Position numbers and translations under genes: made by a program
The notes under the pieces: model-generated
Seen by the model: only the letters and a program-made list of their open reading frames with translations
Told to the model about the DNA's origin: nothing
The model's database searches: none
Assembly: GCF_034064985.1 (NCBI RefSeq)
Contig: NZ_CP139249.1
Coordinates: forward strand, 3,100,001-3,164,000
Direction of reading: 5' to 3'
DNA length: 64,000 bases
DNA from: Acinetobacter pittii
Lineage (GTDB): Bacteria > Pseudomonadota > Gammaproteobacteria > Pseudomonadales > Moraxellaceae
Shown: piece by piece, positions 43,966-53,297 of the stretch
How positions within the stretch are numbered: position 1 is the first letter of the stretch
Layout of the letters: each line of letters starts with the position of its first letter

Positions 43966-45880
43966 GACTAGCTCCTTTCTCATTTTCAGATTGAACAGGT
44001 GATTGAGCTTGAGCAGGTTGTTGTCCATCATTCACTTGAGCCACAATCAACTTATTCATCATTCCAGCACTCATGTGATAAAGCAGATGGCAATGAATGG
44101 CCCATTCGCCTAATGCATCGGCTGTCAATAACGCAGTAACGGTTTTTCCAGGTGGAACAATAAGAGTATGTTTATTTGGTAAGTTTTCAGCTTGTTGGCC
44201 ATTTTCTAATTGCATAAACATGCCATGTAAATGCATTGGGTGGGCCATCATGCTGTCATTCACAAACTTCAAGCGAATACGTTCGCCATACTTAACTTGT
44301 AATGGCTCAGCTTCGCTAAATTTCTTGCCATTAATGGTCCAGATATAACGCTCCATGTTGCCGCCTAAACGAATAACAAGCTCTCGTTCTGGCACACGTG
44401 TGTCTGGCTGAGGTGTTAAAGATTGCAAATCACTATATTGCAGCGCTTTCATACCCGCTGGCGTCGAAGCATTTGCCCAGCCATAAACGGGCTCCTCCTT
44501 TTTAGGCTTATTCTCAGATTGAGTCGGCATCTCATGATTCATATTCATCATTATAGAATCATGATTAGCATGGTTCGCTTCTTTTTTCATTTCAGGCATC
44601 GCTGACATGTCATGCTTCATATGCATCATGGAATGATCATGTTCGCCAGATGACATATTTTTCATGTCATGATCCATTTTCATCATTGTGTGATCATGAT
44701 TAGCATGGCTCGACTCTTTTTTCATTTCAGGCATGGCCGACATGTCATGTTGCATGTTCATTTGATGGCCAGCATGTTCATTACTTGCCCCATTGCCATG
44801 ACTCATACCCATATCTTCCATGGTTAATAAAGCACGTGGACGTGGCTGCGGTATTTGAATTGGCCCTACAGCCTGCGCATTTTCATTGTGCAAATTCCCA
44901 ATGGCAAAACCACTGCGGTCAATAGACTCTGCTTCAATCTGATAATTTGGCTGTTTAGGTTCTACAATGACATCGTAGGTTTCGGCTGTACCAATACGAA
45001 ACTCATCAATTGCAACAGGTTTGACTGGCTGCCCATCTGCACTTACAACTGTCATTTTTAAATTTGGGATTCTAACGTCAAAGAATGACATAGCCGATGC
45101 GTTAATAAATCGTAATCGAACCTTCTCGCCAGCTTTAAAATTACCTGTCCAGTTTTGCTGTGGTGTTTTACCATTGACTAAGAAGGTATAGCCCGTCACA
45201 TCAGACATATCGGTTTTTAACATCCGCATCTGATTCCACATCGAACGATCTTGCCAAGTTGCTTTTAAACCTTGTGTTTTAACTTGCTTCAAAACATCAG
45301 ATACGGTTTCACGGCGGTTTTGATAATACTCAGCAGATTTCTTCAAATTCTTCATAATGCTATCGCTAGAAGAATTATGAAAATCTGAAAGCATCACTAC
45401 ATAATCACGATCAGTTTTTTCATGAGCAGCAACAGGTATCTTACCTTTTGGGTAAATCACAAGTGGACCATATAAACCATCTTGCTCTTGGCCTTTACTA
45501 TGCGCGTGATACCAATACGTGCCGTTTTGTTTCACCTTAAAGCGGTAAACAAAATCTCCATTTGGAGCGATTCCTTTAAAACCATTGAAACCCGGTACAC
45601 CATCCATTAACCCTGGCAGTAATAACCCATGCCAGTGCAAAGAGGTATCTTGATTCTTTAACTGATTATGAACATGAATAACAGCGTCATCCCCCTCCTC
45701 AAACTCAAGGAGTGGTGCTGTAAACTTGCCATTTACGGTAATTCGTTTTAAAGGTTGGCCCGTAACATTGACCTGTTGTTCATTAATATTAAGGTGATAT
45801 TCCTTAATTGCCGCGAGGGTCCATGGTGAAACCAATAGACCAAATACAGCGACGAGGCTGCTAATTGTTTTATGAGACAT
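43952..45880 (-). CDS. copA: Periplasmic multicopper oxidase CopA with Met/His-rich repeats
   Basis: 642 residues. A signal peptide (VSPWTLA) is followed by cupredoxin domains with the copper sites HWHGLLLPG, GTYWYHAHSKGQ, HPMHLHGMF and the T1/T3 motif WAIHCHLLYHMSAGM. A central Met/His-rich insert (about residues 365-455) contains a duplicated unit around HDMSAMPEMKKE. Such inserts bind Cu(I). It oxidises Cu(I) and lowers copper toxicity. The gene is translationally coupled to copB and follows a His/Met-rich protein gene. Confidence 0.95.
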   Translation of the reverse strand: MSHKTISSLVAVFGLLVSPWTLAAIKEYHLNINEQQVNVTGQPLKRITVNGKFTAPLLEFEEGDDAVIHVHNQLKNQDTSLHWHGLLLPGLMDGVPGFNGFKGIAPNGDFVYRFKVKQNGTYWYHAHSKGQEQDGLYGPLVIYPKGKIPVAAHEKTDRDYVVMLSDFHNSSSDSIMKNLKKSAEYYQNRRETVSDVLKQVKTQGLKATWQDRSMWNQMRMLKTDMSDVTGYTFLVNGKTPQQNWTGNFKAGEKVRLRFINASAMSFFDVRIPNLKMTVVSADGQPVKPVAIDEFRIGTAETYDVIVEPKQPNYQIEAESIDRSGFAIGNLHNENAQAVGPIQIPQPRPRALLTMEDMGMSHGNGASNEHAGHQMNMQHDMSAMPEMKKESSHANHDHTMMKMDHDMKNMSSGEHDHSMMHMKHDMSAMPEMKKEANHANHDSIMMNMNHEMPTQSENKPKKEEPVYGWANASTPAGMKALQYSDLQSLTPQPDTRVPERELVIRLGGNMERYIWTINGKKFSEAEPLQVKYGERIRLKFVNDSMMAHPMHLHGMFMQLENGQQAENLPNKHTLIVPPGKTVTALLTADALGEWAIHCHLLYHMSAGMMNKLIVAQVNDGQQPAQAQSPVQSENEKGASHAHH

Positions 45881-45919
45881 TGCTGTAATCCTTTGAACTA
45901 AAAAATAAGTAAGAAAGGA

Positions 45920-46315
45920 TTAAGCTTTTGGAGGACGTAAAATTTCTTGCCAGTATCCGGCTAAATGCTGAGCCTGATAAATACTGCTAAATTGAGACGA
46001 GATGGGAATGAACTGCGAGTCAATATCTGGTACAGCTTGCTGTAATGCCAAATTCACAATTTGACAATGAACTGGGTTACAGTCCTGACAATGCTCACCA
46101 TGCGAGTGAACAGTCTGTGTCATATTTTGATGACATACAGTCTGATCATCTGTTTGAACATGCATATTCTTATGCGAAGTTTTTTCACTATGACACGGCA
46201 TCGTATGAAGATCATGCTGCATAGGCGTCTGTGCAATAGACACACCACTCCACCCAATGACGAAAGCCATTAGGAACACAAACCAAGCATACTTGCGTAA
46301 GTGTTGTAGAGCCAT
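45920..46315 (-). CDS. His/Met/Cys-rich periplasmic protein upstream of copA
   Basis: 131 residues. The hydrophobic N-terminus (FVFLMAFVIGWSGVSIAQ) looks like a signal peptide. The mature part has many His, Met and Cys residues (MQHDLHTMPCHSEKTSHKNM, HSHGEHCQDCNPVHC), suited to copper binding. I do not recognise a named family; it is similar in size and style to small copper-binding proteins found before cop operons. It is 39 bp upstream of copA and probably the first gene of the operon. Confidence 0.75.
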   Translation of the reverse strand: MALQHLRKYAWFVFLMAFVIGWSGVSIAQTPMQHDLHTMPCHSEKTSHKNMHVQTDDQTVCHQNMTQTVHSHGEHCQDCNPVHCQIVNLALQQAVPDIDSQFIPISSQFSSIYQAQHLAGYWQEILRPPKA

Positions 46316-46349
46316 TGTGATTTATCACCTAGAGCCGATGAGTGATCTT

Positions 46350-46365
46350 AATGCCATTAGCATAA
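46350..46365. promoter_or_regulatory. Element shared with the CDF gene promoter
   Basis: AATGCCATTAGCATAA differs by one base from the sequence at 43155-43170. Both lie about 30 bp upstream of a metal-related gene in the same orientation. On the minus strand it reads TTATGCTAATGGCATT, including a -10-like TATGCT. Confidence 0.45.
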
Positions 46366-46418
46366 CGAAGTTTTAAAAGAGATACAATTTTCTATCTTAA
46401 ATGCTTGTTATAGAGCAA

Positions 46419-47240
46419 TTAAGCAAATGGAGGTTGATGCTGAAGGACTAAATCAATCACCTCTAATGCACCTTCTTGTTCATTACTTACAGTGGTATAA
46501 GGCGCCACTGCTTTTAAGGCTTCTACTGCATTTTCAACTGCAAACCCATAACCCACAGCTTTAATCATCTGCATATCATTGTTGTTATCACCAATCGCAA
46601 CCACTTGATTAGGTTCAACCTGCCATTTTTGTAGTAATAACTTCAAACCATGTGCTTTATGCTGGTCGGGAAGAATCAAATCAATAAAATTAAAACCACT
46701 TGAAACAGGTACCAAAACTTTATCTGCTACAAAACTTTGCTTCTGAAAATGCTCAAAAATCGCAAAGCTTTCGTTTTCCTGAGCGGTAAAAGTAATTTTG
46801 CACACCAAGTCATCTAGTGCATAAAAGTCATCTACAACTGTCAGTTTTTCAAAATATCGGGCAACTTTGGCATAGTCTTCTGCGTTCATACTTCTATGCA
46901 CGTAAGCACTTTGTTTTCCACAGATCACCATGGTTGAGGTATACGCTGGGCCAATCGCTTTTAAAATCTCAACGTATTGTTGCTGACTTAAATGAGCAAA
47001 AGCTAATTCTTGCCCCGCATCTACAACATGTGCGCCATTTTCTGCAATAAAAGCAATCTCATGATTAATTTCTGGAAAATAGGTAACAAGTTTTGCAAGT
47101 TGATTACCGCTAGCTACCACAAAATGAATATTATTTTGTTTTAGTTGTTCATATTGTTTTAAAAAACGTGCTTTGTTGTACTGCTTTTTGGAATTAAGAA
47201 AAGTCCCATCCATATCTACCGCTAAAATTTTTACTGTCAT
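46419..47240 (-). CDS. Cof-type HAD-IIB family phosphatase
   Basis: 273 residues. HAD motif I is VDMDGTFLNSKK, motif II VASGNQLAKL, motif III the KAHGLKLLL lysine and motif IV VAIGDNNNDMQMI, with a type IIB cap between. Members dephosphorylate sugar phosphates or cofactor intermediates such as FMN and pyridoxal phosphate; the substrate is not apparent. It follows the DnaA-box array on the minus strand. Confidence 0.9.
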   Translation of the reverse strand: MTVKILAVDMDGTFLNSKKQYNKARFLKQYEQLKQNNIHFVVASGNQLAKLVTYFPEINHEIAFIAENGAHVVDAGQELAFAHLSQQQYVEILKAIGPAYTSTMVICGKQSAYVHRSMNAEDYAKVARYFEKLTVVDDFYALDDLVCKITFTAQENESFAIFEHFQKQSFVADKVLVPVSSGFNFIDLILPDQHKAHGLKLLLQKWQVEPNQVVAIGDNNNDMQMIKAVGYGFAVENAVEALKAVAPYTTVSNEQEGALEVIDLVLQHQPPFA

Positions 47241-47425
47241 TAATGATCAAAGTCTCTTACTAAAAACTTATTAAACCAAATTTAGCTTTATTTTTCATGA
47301 CACTTTTACAGTTTTATACGTATGTATGCACAAAAAGTTTTACACAGAGCTGCATCGTTTTTTGCACAGGTTATTTTTTAGCAAAGCTTAATAAAAAGCC
47401 AGCTAATAAATTACTCAACACGCAT

Positions 47426-47454
47426 AAAAAAAGAACGCCAAAACGTTCTTTTTT
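47426..47454. terminator. Bidirectional terminator hairpin downstream of rpe
   Basis: A-run, AAGAACG arm, six-base loop, CGTTCTT arm and T-run. It lies 60 bp left of the DnaA-box array in the 355-bp gap between rpe and the HAD gene and would terminate rpe transcription. Confidence 0.85.
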
Positions 47455-47512
47455 CATCGTTTTTGTCTACATAATAAACGGTTGATCTAATTTTGTTTAT
47501 TTTACCAACATC

Positions 47513-47581
47513 TTATCCATACGGTTATCAACACAGTTATCCATACAGTTATAAACAAAGTTATCCACAAGCTTATTCTCA
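47513..47581 (+). promoter_or_regulatory. Array of DnaA-box-like 9-mers with 12-bp period
   Basis: Six TTAT-starting 9-mers begin at 47513, 47525, 47537, 47549, 47561 and 47573, exactly 12 bp apart on the same strand. They read TTATCCATA, TTATCAACA, TTATCCATA, TTATAAACA, TTATCCACA and TTATTCTCA. The fifth is the perfect E. coli R1 box and the others are one or more changes away. The placement just after the rpe stop codon, outside any gene, suggests a DnaA-binding site such as a titration or reactivation locus. No dnaA gene is in the window. Confidence 0.6.
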
Positions 47582-47595
47582 GTTCAACAAACTTT

Positions 47596-48282
47596 TTAAG
47601 CGTCTACACTGCCTACTTTCGCAAGCTCTGCACGCATTTGATCAATCACAACTTTATAATCTGGTTGACCAAAAATAGCTGAACCAGCAACAAACATATC
47701 TGCACCCGCTTCTGCAATTTCACGAATATTTGCAGGGCCAACGCCACCATCAACTTCTAAACGAATATCACGACCACTTGCATCGATAATTTTGCGCGCT
47801 TCACGTAATTTTTCTAAAGTCATTGGAATGAACTTTTGTCCACCAAAACCAGGGTTTACACTCATTAATAAAATTTGGTCAACTTTATCAAGTACATAAT
47901 CTAGATAATGCAATGGCGTTGCTGGGTTGAAAACTAAACCTGCTTTAGCACCACCAGATTTAATCAGCTGTAATGAACGATCAATGTGATGAGATGCTTC
48001 TGGGTGGAATGTAATAATATCTGCGCCTGCTTCTAGGAAATCGCCAATAATTCGATCAACTGGAGATACCATTAAATGCACATCAACAGGAGCTGTAATC
48101 CCATAGTTTTTTAAAGCCTTACATACACCTGCACCAAAAGTTAAATTTGGAACATAGTGGTTATCCATCACGTCAAAATGCACTACATCTGCACCTGCGG
48201 CTAACACTTTGTCTACATCTTCGCCTAAACGAGCAAAATCGGCAGATAAAATAGAAGGAGCAATCAAATAAGGCTTAGACAT
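47596..48282 (-). CDS. rpe: Ribulose-phosphate 3-epimerase
   Basis: 228 residues, TIM barrel. [17 protein letters not shown] at the start, [25 protein letters not shown] and [16 protein letters not shown] carry the metal and catalytic residues, and DGGVGPANI the phosphate site. It interconverts ribulose 5-phosphate and xylulose 5-phosphate in the pentose phosphate pathway. Confidence 0.96.
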   Translation of the reverse strand: MSKPYLIAPSILSADFARLGEDVDKVLAAGADVVHFDVMDNHYVPNLTFGAGVCKALKNYGITAPVDVHLMVSPVDRIIGDFLEAGADIITFHPEASHHIDRSLQLIKSGGAKAGLVFNPATPLHYLDYVLDKVDQILLMSVNPGFGGQKFIPMTLEKLREARKIIDASGRDIRLEVDGGVGPANIREIAEAGADMFVAGSAIFGQPDYKVVIDQMRAELAKVGSVDA

Positions 48283-48384
48283 AGGTGGATGACCTGGCTA
48301 GAAGTTTAAGGAGAGACTAAAAATTATAACAAAAAAGAACCTACTTGGCCCGCCCTTCCTTGCTTAAATGACAACATTTCAAAC

Positions 48385-48403
48385 TTGCAACGTAACGTTG
48401 CAA
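48385..48403. promoter_or_regulatory. Perfect 19-bp palindrome upstream of a DUF2218 gene
   Basis: TTGCAACGT-A-ACGTTGCAA, an uninterrupted dyad with nine-base arms, lies 63 bp before the DUF2218 start and about 100 bp before rpe on the other strand. It has the form of a LacI- or TetR-type operator. No regulator gene is adjacent. Confidence 0.5.
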
Positions 48404-48466
48404 CAATAGAATGCTAACGGCGAAACGAATTTGTTAAGGTACATTAAACCAATGTGAGGATTGATA

Positions 48467-48739
48467 ATGAAAAGCACAACTCATCTATTAACAAACGATG
48501 GAAAACGCATTGCAAAACGTCTAGTTAATCATTGGAAACACAAATTTGAAGTACAAGAAACTGAACAGGATTTTAAAATCTTAATGCCTACAGCAACGAT
48601 TACACTTGCACCAGAAACAGAACAGTTAAACGTTGCTATTGATAGTCAGTTAGATGACCACAACCACTTAGAAAAAGTTGTTCTTGATCATCTAAACCGT
48701 ATGGCTCAACAAGAATTTCAAGTTGAATGGCAACACTAA
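48467..48739 (+). CDS. DUF2218 domain-containing protein
   Basis: 90 residues from the ATG at 48467 (GAGGA upstream); a TTG two codons earlier is also in frame. The sequence KSTTHLLTNDGKRIAKRLVNHW and the later LDHLNRMAQQEFQVEW match my recollection of DUF2218, a small soluble family of unknown function often linked to iron or metal regulation in other bacteria. It is monocistronic, with a palindromic operator candidate upstream. Confidence 0.75.
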   Translation: MKSTTHLLTNDGKRIAKRLVNHWKHKFEVQETEQDFKILMPTATITLAPETEQLNVAIDSQLDDHNHLEKVVLDHLNRMAQQEFQVEWQH

Positions 48740-48744
48740 ACTAA

Positions 48745-49590
48745 TTAGCCAGATACTTTTTCTAACTGGATTGCATGAAACTGTAAGTGCTCATCCATAA
48801 AGGTTTGAATAAAGTAATAACCATGATCATAGCCAGCATGTTGTCTTAAAGTTAAAGGCTGTCCTGCTTTTAAACATGCTTGCTTAAATTTTTCAGGGTG
48901 AAGCTGTTCATAAAATTGGTCATCCAAGCCCTGATCAACCAAAATTTCACTGAATACTGCACCATTTTTTGAGACCAAAGCTGTAGCATCATGAGCTAAC
49001 CAACTATTGCGATCTGCACCTAAATAATGGCTAAACGCTTTGTCTCCCCATGCACATTCAGTTGGTGCACAGATCGGAGCAAAAGCAGATACCGACTTAA
49101 ACTTTTCTGGATATTTAAACGCTAAAGTTAATGCACCATGACCACCCATTGAGTGCCCAAAGATACCGACTTGTTGAGCGTTTACAGAAAAGCTTTTTAA
49201 AATGAGTGGATATAACTCATCAATTAAATAACTTTCCATTTGATAATGCTCAGACCACGGCGCTTGTGTTGCATTAATATAAAAGCCTGCGCCTTGACCT
49301 ATATCCCAATGATCCCCTGCCGCAACCTGTTCGCCACGTGGAGAAGTGTCTGGGGTAATCAGTATGAGGCTCAGTTGTGCTGCCATATGTTGCGCATGTG
49401 CTTTAATGGCAAAGGTTTCTTCAGTACACGTTAACCCAGCTAAGTAAAACAAAGTTGAGCAAGCTTTACCTTCTAAAGCTGCTGGTGGTAAATAAACACC
49501 AAACTTCGCTGGTCCTTTTAAATAAGAAGATTCAAATTGGTATATACGCTGCTCACCCTCAAAGCAGCGGTTTTTTTGCAGGAGTTGCAT
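48745..49590 (-). CDS. fghA: S-formylglutathione hydrolase
   Basis: 281 residues from the ATG at 49590 (GAGGCT upstream), which places the start within the last codons of the C13 peptidase gene. The alpha/beta hydrolase nucleophile is GHSMGGHGAL, the catalytic His lies in AGYDHGYYF, and LSGLTCT-like YLAGLTCTEETF is the oxyanion region. It hydrolyses S-formylglutathione in formaldehyde detoxification. No formaldehyde dehydrogenase gene is adjacent. Confidence 0.93.
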   Translation of the reverse strand: MQLLQKNRCFEGEQRIYQFESSYLKGPAKFGVYLPPAALEGKACSTLFYLAGLTCTEETFAIKAHAQHMAAQLSLILITPDTSPRGEQVAAGDHWDIGQGAGFYINATQAPWSEHYQMESYLIDELYPLILKSFSVNAQQVGIFGHSMGGHGALTLAFKYPEKFKSVSAFAPICAPTECAWGDKAFSHYLGADRNSWLAHDATALVSKNGAVFSEILVDQGLDDQFYEQLHPEKFKQACLKAGQPLTLRQHAGYDHGYYFIQTFMDEHLQFHAIQLEKVSG

Positions 49591-51010
49591 CGTTTTTAGC
49601 CTCTGTTTTTGTTTGAGCAATATCTACACTACCTGTATTTTGCTGAGGAAATAGATACTTTTCCAATTGAGGTAGCATAAGTTCCATATTTTTACCGATC
49701 ATCCACTGAGGCTCAGAAGGTTCAACACCTTGAGCTACTTCCCATTTGGTTACTGTTTGCTTAGCTGTGTTAAACGAGTCTTTCATTGACGATTGCTCTC
49801 GCATAGCCAAATCAAAGAAAGCTCGACCAAAATAGGTATAGTCAGCTTCGTTATTACATCCAAAAGAAGTTTTATCAGCGGCAGATGCGGTAATAATTAA
49901 AGTATCAGGAGACTGTAAAGCAGGAATAAAGCTTCCTGAATAACATGCTGAGATAACAATCACACGCCAGCGAATACCGGATTTATCAAGTGTTTCACGC
50001 AACCATTTAGGGTCTACTTGCCTTAAATCTAATGGTGCATTTTCAATTTCAAAGTGATTCTGTTCACCGTGTGAAGTCATATATAGGAATAGCACATCAC
50101 TATCACGGTTCATTTGCTGGCCCATACGGCGTAGGGCTAACTCGATACTGGTTTTAGAGGCAATTGGAATTTCTGTACGGGTATCTGGATTATTGACCAG
50201 CATCATTGAGCGACCAATCGTTCCGAAACGTGTATCAAACTGTTCTTTAATACGGACCACTTCCGATTTAAAAACATCTTGATAACTATCGCCAGCAACA
50301 CCTAAAAAGTACCAATGGCTTTTGGCGAGCTCACCATATTGAACTTGCTCTAGAGAATCATTTAACAGTTTACTTTGCGCATAAAAAGCATCTTCAGCAA
50401 ACGTTGGCGCCGAATCTTCCACCTTCCAAATCGGTTGATCTTTTACAGAAAGTTGCCAAACCACCATCGTTGCAATAGTCGCAACCATAACCAGTGCACG
50501 TTCCCACCATGGCCACTTAAGCTCACGTGAGAAAACCCAAATTACTGCTAAACTTTGCCAAACGAATAAAGCTACAAATAAGCTCGGTAAAATTCCGTTA
50601 TAAATAGCATCGGGAATAAAGTTGAGATAACCATTAGACCCCAAATACTGAATTAAACATTGAATTAATAAGATATTTGTATCTAGAACCAGCCAAAGTA
50701 AAGCAGGAACTAGCATTAAACGAGGTTGGTTAGTTCGCTGTGATAAGAAAATACCAACAATTAAGGCAATGAATGGCCAAAGCGCATAACCAATTAAACC
50801 TTGAGAATTAAAATCACCGATTTGACCAGCTACAAGCCAGCTATAAAGAGAGTTGGTACATCCTCCTAAGATTCCCCAAACAATAAGCTGAAGAATAGAT
50901 GGATGTACAATCTGTAAAGAACGTCTTGACCCCAAAAACAGCCACATTCCGGCAATTTGGTTGCTTTTAAAATCATGCCAAAAGTTAATGGAGGGTTTAA
51001 GATCAATCAT
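49559..51010 (-). CDS. Membrane-bound C13 family (caspase-like) peptidase
   Basis: 483 residues. About five hydrophobic segments occupy the first 190 residues, followed by a soluble caspase-fold domain with the His-Cys dyad FLYMTSHGEQN and VVISACYSGSFIPAL, the arrangement of legumain-clan C13 peptidases. It is anchored in the inner membrane with the peptidase part on one side. Bacterial members are poorly characterised. Its 3' end overlaps the fghA start by 32 nt, implying co-expression. Confidence 0.88.
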   Translation of the reverse strand: MIDLKPSINFWHDFKSNQIAGMWLFLGSRRSLQIVHPSILQLIVWGILGGCTNSLYSWLVAGQIGDFNSQGLIGYALWPFIALIVGIFLSQRTNQPRLMLVPALLWLVLDTNILLIQCLIQYLGSNGYLNFIPDAIYNGILPSLFVALFVWQSLAVIWVFSRELKWPWWERALVMVATIATMVVWQLSVKDQPIWKVEDSAPTFAEDAFYAQSKLLNDSLEQVQYGELAKSHWYFLGVAGDSYQDVFKSEVVRIKEQFDTRFGTIGRSMMLVNNPDTRTEIPIASKTSIELALRRMGQQMNRDSDVLFLYMTSHGEQNHFEIENAPLDLRQVDPKWLRETLDKSGIRWRVIVISACYSGSFIPALQSPDTLIITASAADKTSFGCNNEADYTYFGRAFFDLAMREQSSMKDSFNTAKQTVTKWEVAQGVEPSEPQWMIGKNMELMLPQLEKYLFPQQNTGSVDIAQTKTEAKNDATPAKKPLL

Positions 51011-51146
51011 AAAAGGTTTTCAAAAATTTCGTTTTTGACAGGCATCTTAAGTGTATGCCTGCTAAGAATTTTAGCAATCATGCTTTTGAACTATATCACA
51101 TATATTTGTGCATTATTCAAGCAATAAAACCTAACCTTACATAAGC

Positions 51147-51938
51147 CTACTGAAAATACGCATCAAAACGACAAGCATCCCCTTGCCATTGATGAGCTGG
51201 CTCTTGATTTGCCAAGAAAATAGCATGGCGTGGCCGCTTAACGACTACACGTTTAGCAACTCTCTGTGCCAAAACTAGCAAATTATCCCCCAAATCCATC
51301 TCACCATCTTCAGGTAAAAGAAGATGTAAAAGCTGCATTTGTTTTTTGACTTGAGCTTGTTTTTTAATTGCTTGTTGATTTTGATCGCGCTGTGGGAACA
51401 TCGGGTCAAGATAGACTACATCAACCGTTTTTGCTTCTTGATGTAATTGCTGTAAATAGCTCCCAGAGTCAGCAAAGATCAGTTGAATACAATCCATAAA
51501 TTGACTTAAGAATGGATCACGTTCCGCCTGAGCTTTTGAATCTTCAAGTAAAGTAAATAAAATCGGATGGCGCTCAACAAGCTGGATTTGGGCACCTAAA
51601 TAAGCCATAAGTAAGCTGTCATGGCCTAAACCCGCTGTAGCATCGAGCAGTACTGGCTTTTCACCTAACTGACAAGCACGGGCAATCATTTCCGATTTAA
51701 GACTTGCACGTTTTAAACGTGGAATTTCAGCTTTCCAGTCGGGTTGCATTTTCATGCCATTAGCAGATAACCAAAGTCCGTTTTCATCTACACAAAGGGC
51801 AATTTCAGGATTGAAGCGTAAAAACCGTGCATTCAGCTTTTCAATTGGCTTTAAATCGACAGTCACACCTCTAGAACAAAGCACAGCTTGGTAGTGCTGT
51901 GCTTGTTCTTGAAAATCTTGTTCAAAATATATATGCAT
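51147..51938 (-). CDS. rsmJ: 16S rRNA (guanine1516-N2)-methyltransferase RsmJ
   Basis: 263 residues. The SAM-binding motif is [19 protein letters not shown] and the catalytic-loop motif [13 protein letters not shown], both characteristic of RsmJ (YhiQ). It methylates 16S rRNA. It starts 11 bp downstream of tsaB in the same direction. Confidence 0.93.
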   Translation of the reverse strand: MHIYFEQDFQEQAQHYQAVLCSRGVTVDLKPIEKLNARFLRFNPEIALCVDENGLWLSANGMKMQPDWKAEIPRLKRASLKSEMIARACQLGEKPVLLDATAGLGHDSLLMAYLGAQIQLVERHPILFTLLEDSKAQAERDPFLSQFMDCIQLIFADSGSYLQQLHQEAKTVDVVYLDPMFPQRDQNQQAIKKQAQVKKQMQLLHLLLPEDGEMDLGDNLLVLAQRVAKRVVVKRPRHAIFLANQEPAHQWQGDACRFDAYFQ

Positions 51939-51949
51939 GAGTACTGCCT

Positions 51950-52615
51950 TTACTTTGCTTTACCCTGATCCGCTATCTTTTTCCACGCATCATCACGTAA
52001 ATAAACTGGCAAAGCATGCTCGGCATCCACCCATTGCTTTTGTGCAGCATAGACACGTGCAATAGAAGCAATATCCTGTGCAGTTGCAGTGATTGTTTGA
52101 TGCTCTGCATCAACTTGAAGTAGCTTGGCGCCCGAACCAATTAAGCAATGTTTTGCATAAGCTGCTGCTGGCTCATAGCCCATTAATTTTTCTTCATCAA
52201 TACACTGCATAATTCCTTGTTCATCTAAAACATAACTTGCAATGTAAACTTCGTTCATACGTGCATCGAGCACCGCAGTCACCTGCTCCAAACCTTCAAG
52301 TCGGTAAGCAGCTTGTGCTAAAGCTTGCAATGTAGAAACGGGAATTACTGGTAAATCTTGTGACCAAGCTAAAGCCTGAGCAACAGCAGCATTAATTCGA
52401 ACACCACTAAAAGAACCTGGCCCCCGGCTAAAGGCAATCGCATCCAGAACTGCAACCTCAAGACCTGTTTGTTGTAGCCCTTGCTCAATCATAGGCAAAA
52501 TGGTCTGGGTTTGTGCTTTCGCCCGCGTATCGAGTTGAAAAAACAGTTCTTGGGTTTCATCGACTAATGAAATAGAACACTGCTCATTTGCAGTTTCCAA
52601 CGCCAGCAATTTCAT
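51950..52615 (-). CDS. tsaB: tRNA threonylcarbamoyladenosine biosynthesis protein TsaB
   Basis: 221 residues from the ATG at 52615 with AAGG upstream; a TTG two codons earlier is in frame. [32 protein letters not shown] and [15 protein letters not shown] are the conserved ASKHA-fold segments. It partners TsaD and TsaE in making t6A37 of tRNA. Confidence 0.95.
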   Translation of the reverse strand: MKLLALETANEQCSISLVDETQELFFQLDTRAKAQTQTILPMIEQGLQQTGLEVAVLDAIAFSRGPGSFSGVRINAAVAQALAWSQDLPVIPVSTLQALAQAAYRLEGLEQVTAVLDARMNEVYIASYVLDEQGIMQCIDEEKLMGYEPAAAYAKHCLIGSGAKLLQVDAEHQTITATAQDIASIARVYAAQKQWVDAEHALPVYLRDDAWKKIADQGKAK

Positions 52616-52747
52616 GCACAACCTTAGTATTAAATCAGATTAAAAACGAAGGTTATGATACCCCACTCGGCTCTGATAGGCGAGTTGTTCTCTCTAAATA
52701 AAAATGCCAAGCTTGTGCTCGGCATAGAAAATAACTTATTAAAAATT

Positions 52748-53278
52748 TTAAAAGTTGAACTCTTTCAAATCTGCATAGTTCTTAAAGTGTTCAGCATAAT
52801 GCAGTGCACTCAATCGTATTTTGGCTGCCCCATCTTCATCTAAAGTTTTGACAATTTTGCCTGGTGAACCCATCACCACTGAATTATCTGGAATCACTTT
52901 CCCTTCAGGAATTAAGGCATTCGCACCAATAATACAGTTTTTACCAATCACAGCCCGATTTAAAATTACGGCGTTCATACCAATCAAACTATTATCACCA
53001 ATCGTACAACCATGCAGCATGACTTTATGCCCGACTGTAACGTATTCACCAATATTTAGCTCAAGTCCAGCATCGGTATGTAAGACAGAATTTTCTTGAA
53101 TATTAGAAAAATCACCAATTCGAACTACACAGTTATCAGCACGCACCACTGCACCAAACCAAATACTGACCTGACGGCCTAGTTCTACCTGCCCAATAAG
53201 CGTTGCAGTTGGAGCAACCCAACCATCCCATGGCTCATGTAAGGCTTTTGGGTGCTGTCCTTGATAGCTATACATCAT
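52748..53278 (-). CDS. Gamma carbonic anhydrase family protein
   Basis: 176 residues forming a left-handed beta helix of hexapeptide repeats (ATLIGQVELGRQVSIWFGAVV, first part only diagnostic). Metal-ligand His residues are in VLHTDAGLE and VTVGHKVMLHGCTIGD. Proteins of this YrdA/PaaY type bind zinc and may be thioesterases or carbonic anhydrases. Either of two adjacent ATG codons may be the start. Confidence 0.9.
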   Translation of the reverse strand: MMYSYQGQHPKALHEPWDGWVAPTATLIGQVELGRQVSIWFGAVVRADNCVVRIGDFSNIQENSVLHTDAGLELNIGEYVTVGHKVMLHGCTIGDNSLIGMNAVILNRAVIGKNCIIGANALIPEGKVIPDNSVVMGSPGKIVKTLDEDGAAKIRLSALHYAEHFKNYADLKEFNF

Positions 53279-53297
53279 AATTTATCAATCCTGATCT

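Noticed and set aside
44520..44760. Repeated segments in copA as a possible mobile or recombination repeat
   Set aside because: They encode the duplicated Met/His-rich copper-binding unit and are in frame; protein-level duplication explains them.
47493..47678. 61-codon frame reading through the DnaA-box array (Tyr-Pro-Ser repeats)
   Set aside because: It overlaps the rpe 3' end antisense and is explained by the 12-bp phasing of the boxes.
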